Below, piece after piece: positions 53,055 to 63,224 of a DNA stretch of 64,000 nucleotides. Within the stretch, counting starts at the first letter, position 1. Each line of letters starts with the position of its first letter. The position numbers and the translations under genes are program-made. The notes beneath the pieces were generated by a model that saw only the letters and a program-made list of their open reading frames with translations, was not told where the DNA came from and made no database searches. Source of the stretch: Rubrivivax sp. (GTDB lineage: Bacteria; Pseudomonadota; Gammaproteobacteria; Burkholderiales; Burkholderiaceae_C); the NCBI GenBank assembly GCA_019635315.1, contig JAHBZT010000006.1:1-64000 (forward strand), in the 5' to 3' direction.

Positions 53055-55379
53055 TCAGGTGCCGATCGCGAAGCCGGACACCTGCACCTCGCAGACGATG
53101 CCGCGCGGCACGTTCTCGCGCCAGCTGACCTGGCCGCCGAGCAGCTTCACGCGCTTGCGCACGCCGCCCAGGCCCAGGCCGTGCGACCACGAAGCCGGGT
53201 CACGGCCGCGGCCATCGTCGGCGACGACCAGCTCCAGCGCGCCGCGGTCCAGCGTCAGGCGCACGGTGATCGTCGACGCATGGCCGTGGTAGAGGGCATT
53301 GCTGACCAGCTCGCGCAGCACGCGCGTCAGGGCCGACCACTGCACCACCGACAGCCGCAGGTCGCGGTCGCTGCTGAACGACCAGCCCAGGTCGACCTGG
53401 GCAGCGGTCAGCCGCTGGGTCAGGTCGGCCTTCCACTCCGCGGCGGCATGGGACAGCCGGTGCTCGGCCGCCGCCAGCCCGCGCGTCAGCGTCTTCAGGT
53501 CCTTCAGCGTGTGGCGGATGTAGTCCTCCATCTCGGGCGTCGGCGCCTGGTACATCAGCGTCAGCAGCCGCGCGCCGATGTCGTCGTGCAGGTCCTGCGC
53601 GATGCGCAGCCGCTCCTCGGCGCGCCCGCGCTCGACCGCGAGGTCGTGCGCGACGGCGCGGCGCAGCTGGTCCACCATGCGGTCGGCCAGGCGCGCGTCC
53701 TCGGCCGTGAACAGGCGCCGGCCGCGCTGCGCGAAGCGCAGCGCCAGGGCACCGCTGGGAGGGGCCTCGGCGGCGCCGTCGGCCGCCTCGTCCGGCGGCA
53801 GCACCGGCACCACCATCGCGATGCCGCCGCCGGCGATGCGGGCGCGCCGCGGCACGCGGTCCACCGGCTGCACCTGCAGCGGGTCGTAGACCTCGCCGAG
53901 CAGCTGGGCCAGGACCTGCAGGTACTGGTCGGGGCGCGCCTGCAGCGCCCGTGCCGCCCGGTACAGCTGCTCGAAGATGCGCTCGGTGCTGGGCAGGCGG
54001 CCACCCAGCACCTGGTTCATCAGGAACTGGCGCGCGCCGGCATACAGCGCGAGCGCGATCAAGAGCGCGATCGCCGCCGCGCTGAACGGCCCGAGCGCGA
54101 ACAGCGCCACCAGCAGCAGGTCCAGCGAGGCGGCAATGGTCGCGATGCCGGCCAGCAGCGCGACCTCGCGCAGCGGCCGCCGGCTGCGCGCCAGGAAGGG
54201 CATCAGCAGCAGCAGCGAGCAGATGAACAGCGTCCAGGCCACCGAGGCGCCGACCACCGCGCCCGGCCGCGCGACCTCGGCGCCCGCCGCGACGGCGACG
54301 GCCAGCGTGACGACCACCAGCGTCGCCAGCGCGAGCACCGCGAAGCGCCGCATCACCGCGGCGTACGGGTCGGCGGCGGTGCGCGAGGAGCGCGCGACGA
54401 CCGCCAGCGCTGCCGCGCCGAGGCCCAGGCACAGCCCCTGGGCCCACCACCAGGGCGCGGGCAGCGCCGCCAGCGTGCCGGTGCGGGCCGCCAGCAGCCA
54501 CAGCGCGACCGATCCCCAGGCCGCGACGGCGATCGCGGTGGCGCCGTGCAGCCGCCGCGGCTGGAGCGCGAACGCGTGCACGACCGCGGCGCCGGTGGCG
54601 GCGTCCAGCGCCACGCGCAGAGGCAGGTCCAGCGCCACGCTGCCCGGCGGCAGACCCAGGCCGGGCAGCGTCTCCAGCGCGATGAACAGCAGGCTGCCGG
54701 CCTGGCCGAGGGCCATCACGACGAACAGGGCGCTGCGTGGCTGCGGCCGCGCCAGCACGACGACGGCGGCCACCAGCGCCAGGGCCAGCGCCAGCAGCGA
54801 CAGCAGCGCGTGCGCGAGGCCCAGGCCGCCGAGGCCTCGCGGCGCCGGCTGCACGCGGACCACGGCGCCGCCCTCGAAGTGCAGGTCGACCGCGCCGTCG
54901 GCGAGCATCGCCGCCAGCCGCTCGTGCAGCTCGACCTGGCGATGGCGCGCGCTGTCGTCGACCTGCCAGCGCGGCGAGCGCTGCAGCAACAGCGCATCGA
55001 CCGGCACCGGTGCCGGGTCGGCCGCGCCCGCGGTCGCCGCCGCGCCGATGGCGAGCAGCACGCGCCCGCGCTGCGCCTGCAGCGCCGCCAGCGGTGTCGC
55101 CTGCAGGCGCAGCTCGCCGCCCGGCCCGGCGACCCAGGTGGTGTCCAGGTGCGGGGCGGCGGCCAGCCAGCGCGCAAAGGCCAGCAGCGCCAGCCCGCCG
55201 AGCAGCGCGACGCCCACCAGCACGGCGAGCCGCCAGCCGGTCCACCGTGCGTCGTCCAGTTCGTCGAGGCCGCGGTCCGCCGTCCCGGGCCCGAAGGCGG
55301 TGTCCGCGCCCGCGGCGCCCGCCGTGCCGCCCGTGCCCGCCGCCACCGGGTCCGCTGCCGCCGCGCGCCGCGTGTCCAT
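53055..55379 (-). CDS. NarL-type sensor histidine kinase with large membrane sensor (774 aa)
   Basis: After an Ala/Gly-rich N terminus, the first helix (AVLVGVALLGGLALLAFA) precedes a periplasmic region (about 70-190). Eight or so helices follow (200-470), then a GAF-like region (480-590). The dimerisation box with phospho-His is AQDLHDDIGARLLTLMY, of the HisKA_3 type. The ATP-binding domain contains ELVSNALYHGHA, VADDGRGRD and GLGLGGVRKRV. It would phosphorylate the LuxR-type regulator encoded just upstream (55447). The signal is not predictable. Confidence 0.88.
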   Translation of the reverse strand: MDTRRAAAADPVAAGTGGTAGAAGADTAFGPGTADRGLDELDDARWTGWRLAVLVGVALLGGLALLAFARWLAAAPHLDTTWVAGPGGELRLQATPLAALQAQRGRVLLAIGAAATAGAADPAPVPVDALLLQRSPRWQVDDSARHRQVELHERLAAMLADGAVDLHFEGGAVVRVQPAPRGLGGLGLAHALLSLLALALALVAAVVVLARPQPRSALFVVMALGQAGSLLFIALETLPGLGLPPGSVALDLPLRVALDAATGAAVVHAFALQPRRLHGATAIAVAAWGSVALWLLAARTGTLAALPAPWWWAQGLCLGLGAAALAVVARSSRTAADPYAAVMRRFAVLALATLVVVTLAVAVAAGAEVARPGAVVGASVAWTLFICSLLLLMPFLARSRRPLREVALLAGIATIAASLDLLLVALFALGPFSAAAIALLIALALYAGARQFLMNQVLGGRLPSTERIFEQLYRAARALQARPDQYLQVLAQLLGEVYDPLQVQPVDRVPRRARIAGGGIAMVVPVLPPDEAADGAAEAPPSGALALRFAQRGRRLFTAEDARLADRMVDQLRRAVAHDLAVERGRAEERLRIAQDLHDDIGARLLTLMYQAPTPEMEDYIRHTLKDLKTLTRGLAAAEHRLSHAAAEWKADLTQRLTAAQVDLGWSFSSDRDLRLSVVQWSALTRVLRELVSNALYHGHASTITVRLTLDRGALELVVADDGRGRDPASWSHGLGLGGVRKRVKLLGGQVSWRENVPRGIVCEVQVSGFAIGT

Positions 55380-55446
55380 CGCGCTGGCCGGGGGACGGCG
55401 GGCCCGGCGCGTCAGCGCGCGGCCGTCGTGCCGGGCGCGCGGCCGT

Positions 55447-56178
55447 TCACACCAGCCCCTGCTTGCTGGCCAGCACCGCGGCCTCGGCGCGGCTGGACAC
55501 GTTGAGCTTCTTGTAGATGGACTTGATGTGGTCGTTGACGGTGAACCACTTGATGCCCATCAGGCTGGCGATCTCCTTGATCGTGAAGCCCTTGCTCAGG
55601 TAGGTCAGCACCTCGCTCTCGCGCGGGGTCAGCCGCTCGTGGTCGGGCACGCGCTCCATCGGCACCGGCTTGCTGGTCGTGAAGGCGGTCGCCGGCATGA
55701 AGCCCGAGTCCGGCGCCTGGCCGTCGCCGCCGGAGCGGAAGTGCGTCAGCAGCCGGCGCGCGATGGCCGGCGACAGCGGCGGCTGGCCGCGCACGATCTT
55801 CTGCAGTTCCTCGACCAGGACCTCGAAGCGGTCCTCCTTCAGCAGGTAGCCGTCGGCGCCGCACTGCAGCGCCGGGAACAGGTGGTCGTCGTCGCTGTAC
55901 AGCGTGGTGACGATCTTGGTCGCCGGATACTGCGACAGCTCGGCCAGCAGTTCCATGCCGTTGCCGTCCGGCAGCTCGAGGTCGACGAGGATCAGCTTGA
56001 ACGGGTCGGTGCCGTGCAGGCCCTGCGCACCGCCGGTCAGCGCGATGTGCCGGCGCGCCGTCTCGAGGTCGCCGGCCTCGGTGATCAGGATCTGGTCGCT
56101 GAAGCTCTCGCGGACGACCCGGGCCAGGAAGCTGCGGGCCACCGGGTTGTCTTCCAGGATCAGCACCTTGACGGCCAT
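55447..56178 (-). CDS. LuxR/NarL-family response regulator (243 aa)
   Basis: The receiver domain (1-125) has EDN near residue 9, phospho-Asp in LILVDLELPDGNG, and Lys in GYLLKEDRF. The C-terminal LuxR HTH (about 180-240) reads LTPRESEVLTYLSKGFTIKEIASLMGIKWFTVNDHIKSIYKKL. The ATG at 56178 was chosen because GGAG lies 9 nt before it; GTG at 56193 is an alternative. It is encoded 67 nt upstream of its cognate kinase. Confidence 0.9.
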   Translation of the reverse strand: MAVKVLILEDNPVARSFLARVVRESFSDQILITEAGDLETARRHIALTGGAQGLHGTDPFKLILVDLELPDGNGMELLAELSQYPATKIVTTLYSDDDHLFPALQCGADGYLLKEDRFEVLVEELQKIVRGQPPLSPAIARRLLTHFRSGGDGQAPDSGFMPATAFTTSKPVPMERVPDHERLTPRESEVLTYLSKGFTIKEIASLMGIKWFTVNDHIKSIYKKLNVSSRAEAAVLASKQGLV

Positions 56179-56262
56179 CGGGGCAAGCTCCACGGGGCGA
56201 GGCGCTCATCCTAGCGCTCCTTGGCCCGGTTTCGCGGCGCCGGTGCCGCACCCTGCAAGGGT

Positions 56263-57246
56263 TTACGGGGTCGGATTGACGAGCAGCAACTTGCCGCGCA
56301 CCTGGCGGCTGCCCATGCGCGTGTAGGCCGCCTTGAGCTCGCTCATCGGCAGCCGCTGGTCGATCACCGGCCGCACCTTGCCCTGGCCGTACCACTGCGC
56401 GAGCTGCATCAGGCCGGCGGCGCTGGCCTGCGGCTCGCGCCGGACGAAGTCGCCCCAGAAGACGCCGACGATGGCCGCGCCCTTGAGCAGCGGCAGGTTC
56501 CAGGGCAGCGCCGGGATCGTGCCCTCGGCGAAGCCGACCACGAGGTAGCGGCCGCGCCAGGCGATGGAGCGGAAGGCCGGCTCGGCCAGGCTGCCGCCGA
56601 CCGGGTCGTAGACCACGTCCGGGCCCTGGCCGCCGGTCAGCGCCTTGAGTTCGTCGCGCAGGTTCTGGGTCGCATAGTTGATCGTCGCGTCGGCGCCGAT
56701 CTCGCGGCACAGCGCGCATTTCTCGTCGCTGGAGGCACCAGCGATCACGCGCGCGCCGGCGGCCTTGGCGATCTGCACAGCGGCCGTGCCGACGCCGCCG
56801 GCGGCGCCGAGCACCAGCACCGTCTCGCCGGCCTTCAGCTGCCCGCGATCGATCAGCGCGTGGTGCGAGGTGCCGTAGGTGAACGCGAAGGCCGCGCCAT
56901 GCTCGATGTCGAAGCCCGGCGGCAGCGGCAGCACACGCTCGGCCGCGACGCAGGCATGGGTACCGAAGCCCCCGGTGCCGCCGATCGCGGCCACCGGCTG
57001 CCCGACCTTCAGGTGCGTGACGCCGGCGCCGACGGCGTCCACCGTGCCGGCGAATTCCGACCCCGGCACGAAGGGCAGCGGCGGCTTGAACTGGTACTTG
57101 CCGTGCACGATCAGCAGGTCGGGGAAATTCAGGCTGGCGGCGCGCACGGCGATGCGCACCTCGCCGGCCTGGGGCTCGGGCGTGGGCAGTTCGCGCCACT
57201 GCAGCGCGTCGGCGCCATCCAGGGTCTCGCAGAGCCAGGCATGCAT
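56263..57246 (-). CDS. NADPH:quinone oxidoreductase-like protein (327 aa)
   Basis: This is a zinc-free medium-chain reductase. The N-terminal GroES-like domain has ASLNFPDLLIVHGKYQFKP and PGSEFAGTVDAVG. The nucleotide-binding domain has VLVLGAAGGVGTAAVQIAKAAGARVI at about 142-167. KAAYTRMGSRQVRGKLLL is the C-terminal signature. It would reduce quinones or enones with NADPH in the cytoplasm. It stands alone between two two-component systems. Confidence 0.88.
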   Translation of the reverse strand: MHAWLCETLDGADALQWRELPTPEPQAGEVRIAVRAASLNFPDLLIVHGKYQFKPPLPFVPGSEFAGTVDAVGAGVTHLKVGQPVAAIGGTGGFGTHACVAAERVLPLPPGFDIEHGAAFAFTYGTSHHALIDRGQLKAGETVLVLGAAGGVGTAAVQIAKAAGARVIAGASSDEKCALCREIGADATINYATQNLRDELKALTGGQGPDVVYDPVGGSLAEPAFRSIAWRGRYLVVGFAEGTIPALPWNLPLLKGAAIVGVFWGDFVRREPQASAAGLMQLAQWYGQGKVRPVIDQRLPMSELKAAYTRMGSRQVRGKLLLVNPTP

Positions 57247-57348
57247 CGTCGGGTTCCTCCGTCGCGGGCGTGATCGCCGGTCCAGGCGATCGATCATACG
57301 CAGCGCACCCGCTGGTCCGGCGTCGCGGCGGCGACGCCGGCGGCGCCT

Positions 57349-58152
57349 TCACATCTGCCGGAACTGGTGCACGAAGCTGCGGCTGACCGGCAGCACCTCG
57401 GGCCGGCCGCGCAGGTGCACGTCGGCCGTCTCGTTGGCGCCGCGCACGACCTGCGCGACGAAGGGCAGGGCGACGATCACCGAGCGGTGGATCTGCACGA
57501 AGCGCGCCGGGTCCAGTTCGTCGGCCAGCTCGCGGATCGTCTTGCGGATCAGCGCCTCGCCGCCGGCCCACACGACCAGCGTGTATTTCTCGTCCGAGCG
57601 CAGGAAGACGACCTCGTCGACCGGGATCAGGCGCACGCTGGCGCCGACCGAGGCGCGTATCCACTGCAGGTGGCGCGGGCCCTGCGCCGCGCCCGCCGCG
57701 GCACCGAGCTGGCCGGCCAGCCGCTCGGCCAGCCGGTCCAGCAGCGGTGCGAGGTCCGGCGACGCGGGCGCCGGCACGGCGGCCATGCGCTCGCGCAGCC
57801 GCTGCACGGTGGCCGCCAGCCGCGGCTCGTCGAAGGGCTTGACCAGGTAGTCCACCGCGCCCTGCTCGAAGGCCTGCACCGCATACTGCTCGAAGGCGGT
57901 GACGAAGACGATGGCGGCCCGCGCGCCGATGCCGCGTGCCGCCTCGACGCCGTTGATGCCGGGCATGTGCACGTCCAGGAAGACGACCTCGGGCGTGAAT
58001 TCGTCGAACAGCGCCAGCGCCTCGCGCCCGTTGCGCGCCTGCGCCACGACCTGCAGCTCCGGCCACAGCCGCGCCAGGTGGCCGGCCAGGCGCTCGCGCA
58101 GCAGCGGTTCGTCGTCGGCGATCAGGGCGCGGGGCGGGGCAGGCTTCGGCAT
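57349..58152 (-). CDS. LytTR-family response regulator (267 aa)
   Basis: The receiver domain (about 8-125) has ADDEPLLRERL, phospho-Asp in VVFLDVHMPG, Thr in VFVTAFEQYA and Lys in YLVKPFDEP. The LytTR DNA-binding domain (about 165-265) reads IPVDEVVFLRSDEKYTLVV and FVQIHRSVIVALPFV, ending VSRSFVHQF. The ATG at 58152 was chosen since the receiver follows directly. It lies 31 nt below the LytS-like kinase gene and forms a pair with it. Confidence 0.92.
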   Translation of the reverse strand: MPKPAPPRALIADDEPLLRERLAGHLARLWPELQVVAQARNGREALALFDEFTPEVVFLDVHMPGINGVEAARGIGARAAIVFVTAFEQYAVQAFEQGAVDYLVKPFDEPRLAATVQRLRERMAAVPAPASPDLAPLLDRLAERLAGQLGAAAGAAQGPRHLQWIRASVGASVRLIPVDEVVFLRSDEKYTLVVWAGGEALIRKTIRELADELDPARFVQIHRSVIVALPFVAQVVRGANETADVHLRGRPEVLPVSRSFVHQFRQM

Positions 58153-58183
58153 CGCGGGGTCGGCATCGGCGTGGCGGACGGGG

Positions 58184-59302
58184 TCAGCGCGGCAGCACGA
58201 TCTCGGCGCGCAGGCCGTGCGGCGGCGAGGCCGATTGTTCGGCCAGCCGCAGCTCGGCGCCAGGGCCGTAGAAGCCGGCCAGCCGCGCGCGCAGGTTGGC
58301 CAGGCCGGTGCCGGGCTCGGCCGTCGCCGCCATGCCGACGCCGCTGTCGGCCACCCACAGCCGGTCGGCGCCGGCCTCGCGCACGCCGCCGACCTCGATG
58401 CGCCCGCCGTCCTCCGCCGGGTCGATGCCGTGGCGCACCGCATTCTCGACCAGCGTCAGCAGCGCCATCGGCGGGAAGCGCAGGCGCTCCAGCGCCGGGT
58501 CGACCGCGATCTCGAAGCGCAGCCGGTCGGGCATGCGCATCTGCATCAGTTCCAGGTACGCGCGCACCAGCGCCAGCTCGGTGGCGAGCACCGGTTCGCC
58601 CTCGTGCAGGCGCGGCATCGCGGCGCGCAGGTAGGCGATCAGGCTCGCCAGCACCGGTGCCGCGCGCGGCGAGTTGCTCTCGACCAGCGCCTGCACGTTG
58701 GCCAGCGTGTTGAACAGGAAGTGCGGCTCGACCTGGGCCTGCAGCAGCGCCAGCCGGGCGTCCACGGCCTGCTTCTCGAGCCGGCTGCGTTCGAGCTCGA
58801 ACTCCAGCGCCTGGCTGCGCGCGCGTGCCTCGCGCTCGCGCAGCTGCGCCGTCAGCGTGATCACCAGCCCCAGCACCAGCGCGGTGCCGGCGATGATGAA
58901 GAAGCCGGTCATGCGGGCCGGGTTGCCGACGAAGGCGCTGACGCTGCCGCCCACCGACAGCAGGTATACGACGAAGGTGCCCAGCGGCGCCGCGATGCCG
59001 ACCGCCAGCACGGTGGCCAGCCAGCGCGGCATGCCGAAGGGCAGGAAGCGCTCGGGCAGGCGCTGCACGCCGACGAAGGCCAGCAGCAGCACCATGGCCA
59101 GGAACAGGCTGCGGCCCAGCAGCACCAGGAAGGGCGGCGCGAAGAAGGGCGTGAACATCACCGCCGCGGCGACGGCGAAGCCGATTGCCACGCCCAGGCT
59201 GCCGGCATTCAGCGACGCCAGCACCGGCGGTCCCTGGCCGGTCGGCGCCTCGCCGGCGGGGGGGCGCGCGCTGTCGCTGGCGGTCCGTTCGTCCTTCGTC
59301 AT
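58184..59302 (-). CDS. LytS/YehU-type sensor histidine kinase (372 aa)
   Basis: About four to five membrane helices occupy residues 25-155. They are followed by a coiled coil and the His_kinase domain with phospho-His in LQAQVEPHFLFNTLANVQALVE. The ATP-binding domain shows LVENAVRHGIDP, DSGVGM and GTGLANLRARLAGFYG. It partners the LytTR regulator downstream. The membrane sensor has no recognised ligand domain. Confidence 0.9.
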   Translation of the reverse strand: MTKDERTASDSARPPAGEAPTGQGPPVLASLNAGSLGVAIGFAVAAAVMFTPFFAPPFLVLLGRSLFLAMVLLLAFVGVQRLPERFLPFGMPRWLATVLAVGIAAPLGTFVVYLLSVGGSVSAFVGNPARMTGFFIIAGTALVLGLVITLTAQLREREARARSQALEFELERSRLEKQAVDARLALLQAQVEPHFLFNTLANVQALVESNSPRAAPVLASLIAYLRAAMPRLHEGEPVLATELALVRAYLELMQMRMPDRLRFEIAVDPALERLRFPPMALLTLVENAVRHGIDPAEDGGRIEVGGVREAGADRLWVADSGVGMAATAEPGTGLANLRARLAGFYGPGAELRLAEQSASPPHGLRAEIVLPR

Positions 59303-59417
59303 GCGGTCACGATAGCCCGGCTGCGGCACGAGGCCCAAGCGCCAGCACGACGAAGCACGGTAATCGGGGGCCGGACGGCGAAACCCGGACCGGCTGTCGC
59401 GGCCCTCTGGCGGCCGT

Positions 59418-62318
59418 TCAGAGCCCCAGGCGCAGCAGCGGCGCGGCGATCGCGCGCCGCAGCGTGTCGGCCGCGTCGGCCAGATGGGCGCGCGTGCCGG
59501 CGTCGTGGCCCGCACGCTGCAGCGCCTTGTCCAGCCGCGCCAGCAGCGCGCGGCCCTGGCCGTGCATCAGCGAACGCGCGTCGACACGCGCCGCCGGCGA
59601 AGGCCGCAGCAGCGCCAGCGCGATGCGGTTGACATGCTCGCGCTGCAGCTCGCGGCGCATCGGCGGCACGCTGCGCACGCGTTCGAGGTCGCCCCAGACC
59701 TCGGCGCCCAGGCGTGCATGCACCTCGGCGAGCTGCAGCGCCTGGGCCGGGTCGTCGAGCTTGCTGGCGCTGTCGACGATGCGCGCGGCGATCGCGTCGC
59801 TCATCAGGTAGGCGAGCACCGCGCGCTGCAGGTCCAGCAGGCGCTGCGGCAGCGCGAAGTCGGTGGCCTGGCCGAAGCTGTCGGCGCGGTCCAGGTAGTC
59901 CGGCGCCAGCCGGCGCTGCAAGGCCGGCGACAGGCTCAGGCCGTCCGGCGACAGCACGGCGCCGGCGATCAGGTCCAGCGCCACGCGCTGGACCCGGGCA
60001 TCGACCGGCTCCAGCGGGTCGCGGCCGCTGCCGGGGAAGTCGCGCAGCGTGCGCATGCCGCCGATCTGGCGCGCCAGCACGCCCACGGCGCGCGTGGCGT
60101 CGGCGATCGCGTAGCCCAGCGAGCGCCGCAGCACCGCATAGTCGCGGTCTGGCGGCAGCTCGCGCGTCTCCTGGCGGCGGAACAGGTCGCGCGCGATCGC
60201 CAGCCGCTTGGTCGCGAAGGCGACCGGGTCGTCGCCGAGGTCGAGCTGGATGATCTCGGGGTCCAGGCCGGCGAAGATGTCCTCGTCGGTGCCGTAGGCC
60301 AGCTGCGGCTCGCTGTTGCGCGCTGCGATGCGCTGCAGCGCCTCGCGCTCGGCCACCGCGTCGGTGCCCGGCGGCAGCGGCTTGTAGGCATATTCGACGG
60401 CCCAGTAGTCGTAGGGGCCGAGCACGGTCTGGAAGGGCATGCCGGCGCGCTCGCCGGGCGCGGCCAGGTTGACCGCGTTGTACTCCATCACCGAGCCGCT
60501 GACGCCGTGCGCGCGTGTGAACTCGGGGTCGGCGAGCTGCGCCTCGCCGTAGGCGCGCGAGGCGCGGAAGTTGTGCCGCAGGCCGAGCGCGTGCCCGACC
60601 TCGTGCATGATCGATTCCTTGATGTAGTCGAGCACGAACTGCTGCGCGATCGGGCTGTCCGGCGGCAGTTCGTCGCGCGCGGCCAGCACGTCCAGCGCGT
60701 AGCCCAGCTGCTCGGCGGCCAGCGCGCCGTGCAGGCAGCGGCTGTGGTCGTGGCCGGAGGTGTCGTGCGGCGCCCCGGGCGGCAGGAAGGGCGTCGCGAA
60801 GAACATGGCGGGGTCGACCGGCGCCGGACCCGTTGCGGGGGCGGCGCCGTCGGCCGCCGCCGCCGCGCCGCGCGGTCCCAGCACCTGCGCGCGCACGCCG
60901 CGCACGGCGCGCGCGGACATGCCCTCGAAGGCGATGTCGGCGTCCAGGATCTCGCCGCTGCGCGGGTCGACGTGGCTGGGGCCGATGGCGCCGAAGGCCG
61001 GCTCGGCATTCATCATCCAGCGCACCGACGCGACGCCGAAGTCCAGCGTGTCCCAGGTCGCGTCGTCGGGCTGCTGCTCGACGCGGATGGCGCCGACGAA
61101 GCCGATCTTCTCGAAGGCCTTGTTCCACTCCAGGATGCCGGCGCGCACCGTCTCGCGGTACTGCAGCGGCACGTTGCGGTCGATCCAGAAGGTGATCGGC
61201 TTGACCGGCTCGGACATCGCGGCCGCCGGGTCCTTCTTCTCGAGCCGCCAGCGGTTGACGAAGCGCTGGCGCGGGTTCAGGCCGAGGTCGTTGCTGAAGT
61301 CCAGCACCGTGGTCGTGAAGGTGCCCACGCGCGGGTCGGCGCGGCGCGGCGCCATCGGCCGGTCGGGCAGCGGCGCCAGCGAGAAGTGCAGGCCGACGAG
61401 CAGGCTGCGCGCGTCCGGCACGAAACGCGGCACCGCCGGACCGGGCAGGCCGGGCGGCAGGTTCGGCGGCGCGATGCCGACACTGGGCGTGTAGAAGTGA
61501 TGCTGCGTCTCGAGGATGGTCGCCTGCTCGCTGCCGCGCGCCGCGGTGATCACCGAGTTGGCGCGATCCAGCCCGTAGCCCTGGCGCAGCGAGCGCTGCA
61601 GCATCATGCCGATGCCCAGCATGTCGCCGAGGAACAGCGCGTTGGCCTCCACCAGCACGCTCTTGCGGTCCGGGTGCGGCTGGCTGGCCAGCGGCGCCGC
61701 GGCGAGCAGGCTGTGCGAATACGAGTCGGCGACCGCGCGCGCCTCGGGCGTGCCGGCGGCGGCCAGCACCTCCATGTTGCGCGCCTGCAGCCGGACCTGG
61801 TTGTGCACGCGCACGAACTCGACGACCTGCGGGCCGCCGGCGCCATTGACCGGGAAGGCCATCAGGCCGCCCAGCACCCAGGCCTCGCCAATGCCGCTCT
61901 TGATCTTGGGCGAGAGCAGGAAGGGCTGGTTCAGCTGCGCCGGCGTGAGCTCGATCCAGACCTTGTCCTCGCGCTGCCACATCGTCAGCGGGCCGTCGAT
62001 GCGGCGCGCATTGCGGATCACGGCGGCGAACGGGGGCGGGCCCGGCGGCTGGCCGGGCGCGGCGCCGGGCGGCGACCCGGGGGCTGGCGCGGTGACCGGC
62101 GCACGCGCGGCCGGTGTGGCGGCCGTTGTGGTGGCCGTTGTGGTGGCCGATGGGGCGCCCGATGAAGCCCCCGATGCGGCGGCCGCCGGCGGCGTGGCCG
62201 CCGCGCCGGCCTGCGCGGCCGCGCCGGCGTCCGGCCCCTTCGCGGGCAAGCCGGCACAGCCGGCCGCGAACGCGGCGATCAGCAGCGCGAGGGCATGGTG
62301 TCGGGGCGGTGCGGTCAT
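59418..62318 (-). CDS. Lipoprotein zinc-dependent metalloprotease (966 aa)
   Basis: The lipobox AFAAGC places the lipidated Cys at residue 21. A low-complexity Ala/Thr/Pro linker (25-100) follows. A DUF5118/DUF5117-like region (110-500) precedes the zinc site HEVGHALGLRHN at about residue 570, the extended HExxHxxGxxH of metzincin-like peptidases. A long helical C-terminal domain follows. The protein would be attached to the outer or inner membrane facing the periplasm. No operon partner is evident. Confidence 0.9.
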   Translation of the reverse strand: MTAPPRHHALALLIAAFAAGCAGLPAKGPDAGAAAQAGAAATPPAAAASGASSGAPSATTTATTTAATPAARAPVTAPAPGSPPGAAPGQPPGPPPFAAVIRNARRIDGPLTMWQREDKVWIELTPAQLNQPFLLSPKIKSGIGEAWVLGGLMAFPVNGAGGPQVVEFVRVHNQVRLQARNMEVLAAAGTPEARAVADSYSHSLLAAAPLASQPHPDRKSVLVEANALFLGDMLGIGMMLQRSLRQGYGLDRANSVITAARGSEQATILETQHHFYTPSVGIAPPNLPPGLPGPAVPRFVPDARSLLVGLHFSLAPLPDRPMAPRRADPRVGTFTTTVLDFSNDLGLNPRQRFVNRWRLEKKDPAAAMSEPVKPITFWIDRNVPLQYRETVRAGILEWNKAFEKIGFVGAIRVEQQPDDATWDTLDFGVASVRWMMNAEPAFGAIGPSHVDPRSGEILDADIAFEGMSARAVRGVRAQVLGPRGAAAAADGAAPATGPAPVDPAMFFATPFLPPGAPHDTSGHDHSRCLHGALAAEQLGYALDVLAARDELPPDSPIAQQFVLDYIKESIMHEVGHALGLRHNFRASRAYGEAQLADPEFTRAHGVSGSVMEYNAVNLAAPGERAGMPFQTVLGPYDYWAVEYAYKPLPPGTDAVAEREALQRIAARNSEPQLAYGTDEDIFAGLDPEIIQLDLGDDPVAFATKRLAIARDLFRRQETRELPPDRDYAVLRRSLGYAIADATRAVGVLARQIGGMRTLRDFPGSGRDPLEPVDARVQRVALDLIAGAVLSPDGLSLSPALQRRLAPDYLDRADSFGQATDFALPQRLLDLQRAVLAYLMSDAIAARIVDSASKLDDPAQALQLAEVHARLGAEVWGDLERVRSVPPMRRELQREHVNRIALALLRPSPAARVDARSLMHGQGRALLARLDKALQRAGHDAGTRAHLADAADTLRRAIAAPLLRLGL

Positions 62319-62436
62319 GGCCGGGAGCACGAGCCCGATTCTGAACCGTTCCCGCTGCCCGCGGCGACCGCCGCGCGCGCCACTTCGCACGGCGGGGGCT
62401 TGCACCGCCTTGGCGGCGCAGGCCCCCGGGGCGTGC

Positions 62437-63096
62437 TCAGCGGCCGGTGCGGCGGCGCACGCGGCCGGCCAGCACGCCCACGCCCAGCGCCATCAGCGCC
62501 AGGGTGCCCGGTTCGGGGATCGGCGGCGCGGAGACGATGGCCGTGAAGCCGATGTTCTGGAAGTCGACCTCGCGGTTGGTGCCGCTCAGGAAGGCGGTGA
62601 CGTAGCGCACGCCCAGCGGCGCCGGCAGGTCGATGTCCTGGGCGCGGATGCCCGGGCTGCTGCCCAGCGCGGGCTGGATCGACAGGCTGCCGATCTGCAC
62701 GCCGTCGCCGTCGAAGAAGGTGAAGTCGACGTTGTCGACGTCGTAGGCCTCGCCGGTGTAGTTCCAGAAGTGCAGCGTCTGGATGTCGTAGCGCTGGAAG
62801 AAGTCGAACTGCAGTTCCAGCCCGCCGCCCACGCTGTCGGCCGTGAACCAGATGTGCGTGGCCTGGGTGTGGAACTCCTCGGCGTCGGCCGACGGCGCGT
62901 CGATGACCTTCAAGATGGTCGCGCCATTGGCGAAGGTGTTGTTGAAGCTGCCCGGCGAGGTGCCGGCGCCGACGGCGACCGTGATGTTGTCGATATTCAG
63001 GTAGGTCGTCGTGTCGGCCGACGCGGCGCCGGCCAGGCCCAGGGCACAGAGACCGGCCAGTGCGGCGCGGACGGGATGCGGCGGCGAGCTGCCCAT
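62437..63096 (-). CDS. PEP-CTERM sorting domain protein (219 aa)
   Basis: A signal peptide (AALAGLCALGLAGAASA) is followed by a beta-sandwich-like body with many Asp, Asn and Phe. The C-terminal sorting signal reads IPEPGTLALMALGVGVLAGRVRRRTGR, in which PEP, a membrane helix and Arg residues are visible. It would be exported and processed by exosortase. A second member of this class, at 23115, has a different body. Confidence 0.9.
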   Translation of the reverse strand: MGSSPPHPVRAALAGLCALGLAGAASADTTTYLNIDNITVAVGAGTSPGSFNNTFANGATILKVIDAPSADAEEFHTQATHIWFTADSVGGGLELQFDFFQRYDIQTLHFWNYTGEAYDVDNVDFTFFDGDGVQIGSLSIQPALGSSPGIRAQDIDLPAPLGVRYVTAFLSGTNREVDFQNIGFTAIVSAPPIPEPGTLALMALGVGVLAGRVRRRTGR

Positions 63097-63224
63097 GAGG
63101 GATCCTCCGGTGATCTTTGGTGGTTAGGGACCGGTTCATTCTCCGGACCCATCCCCCCAGGGTCAACCGCAGGCACCCCCTCATTCGGGCGGCGGCGAGA
63201 CCGCCACCGGCCCGCCGCGTCCGC

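Noticed and set aside
53019-55505. Long rightward open frame opposite the sensor kinase
   Set aside because: It is an antisense shadow of the NarL-type kinase; no domain can be read.
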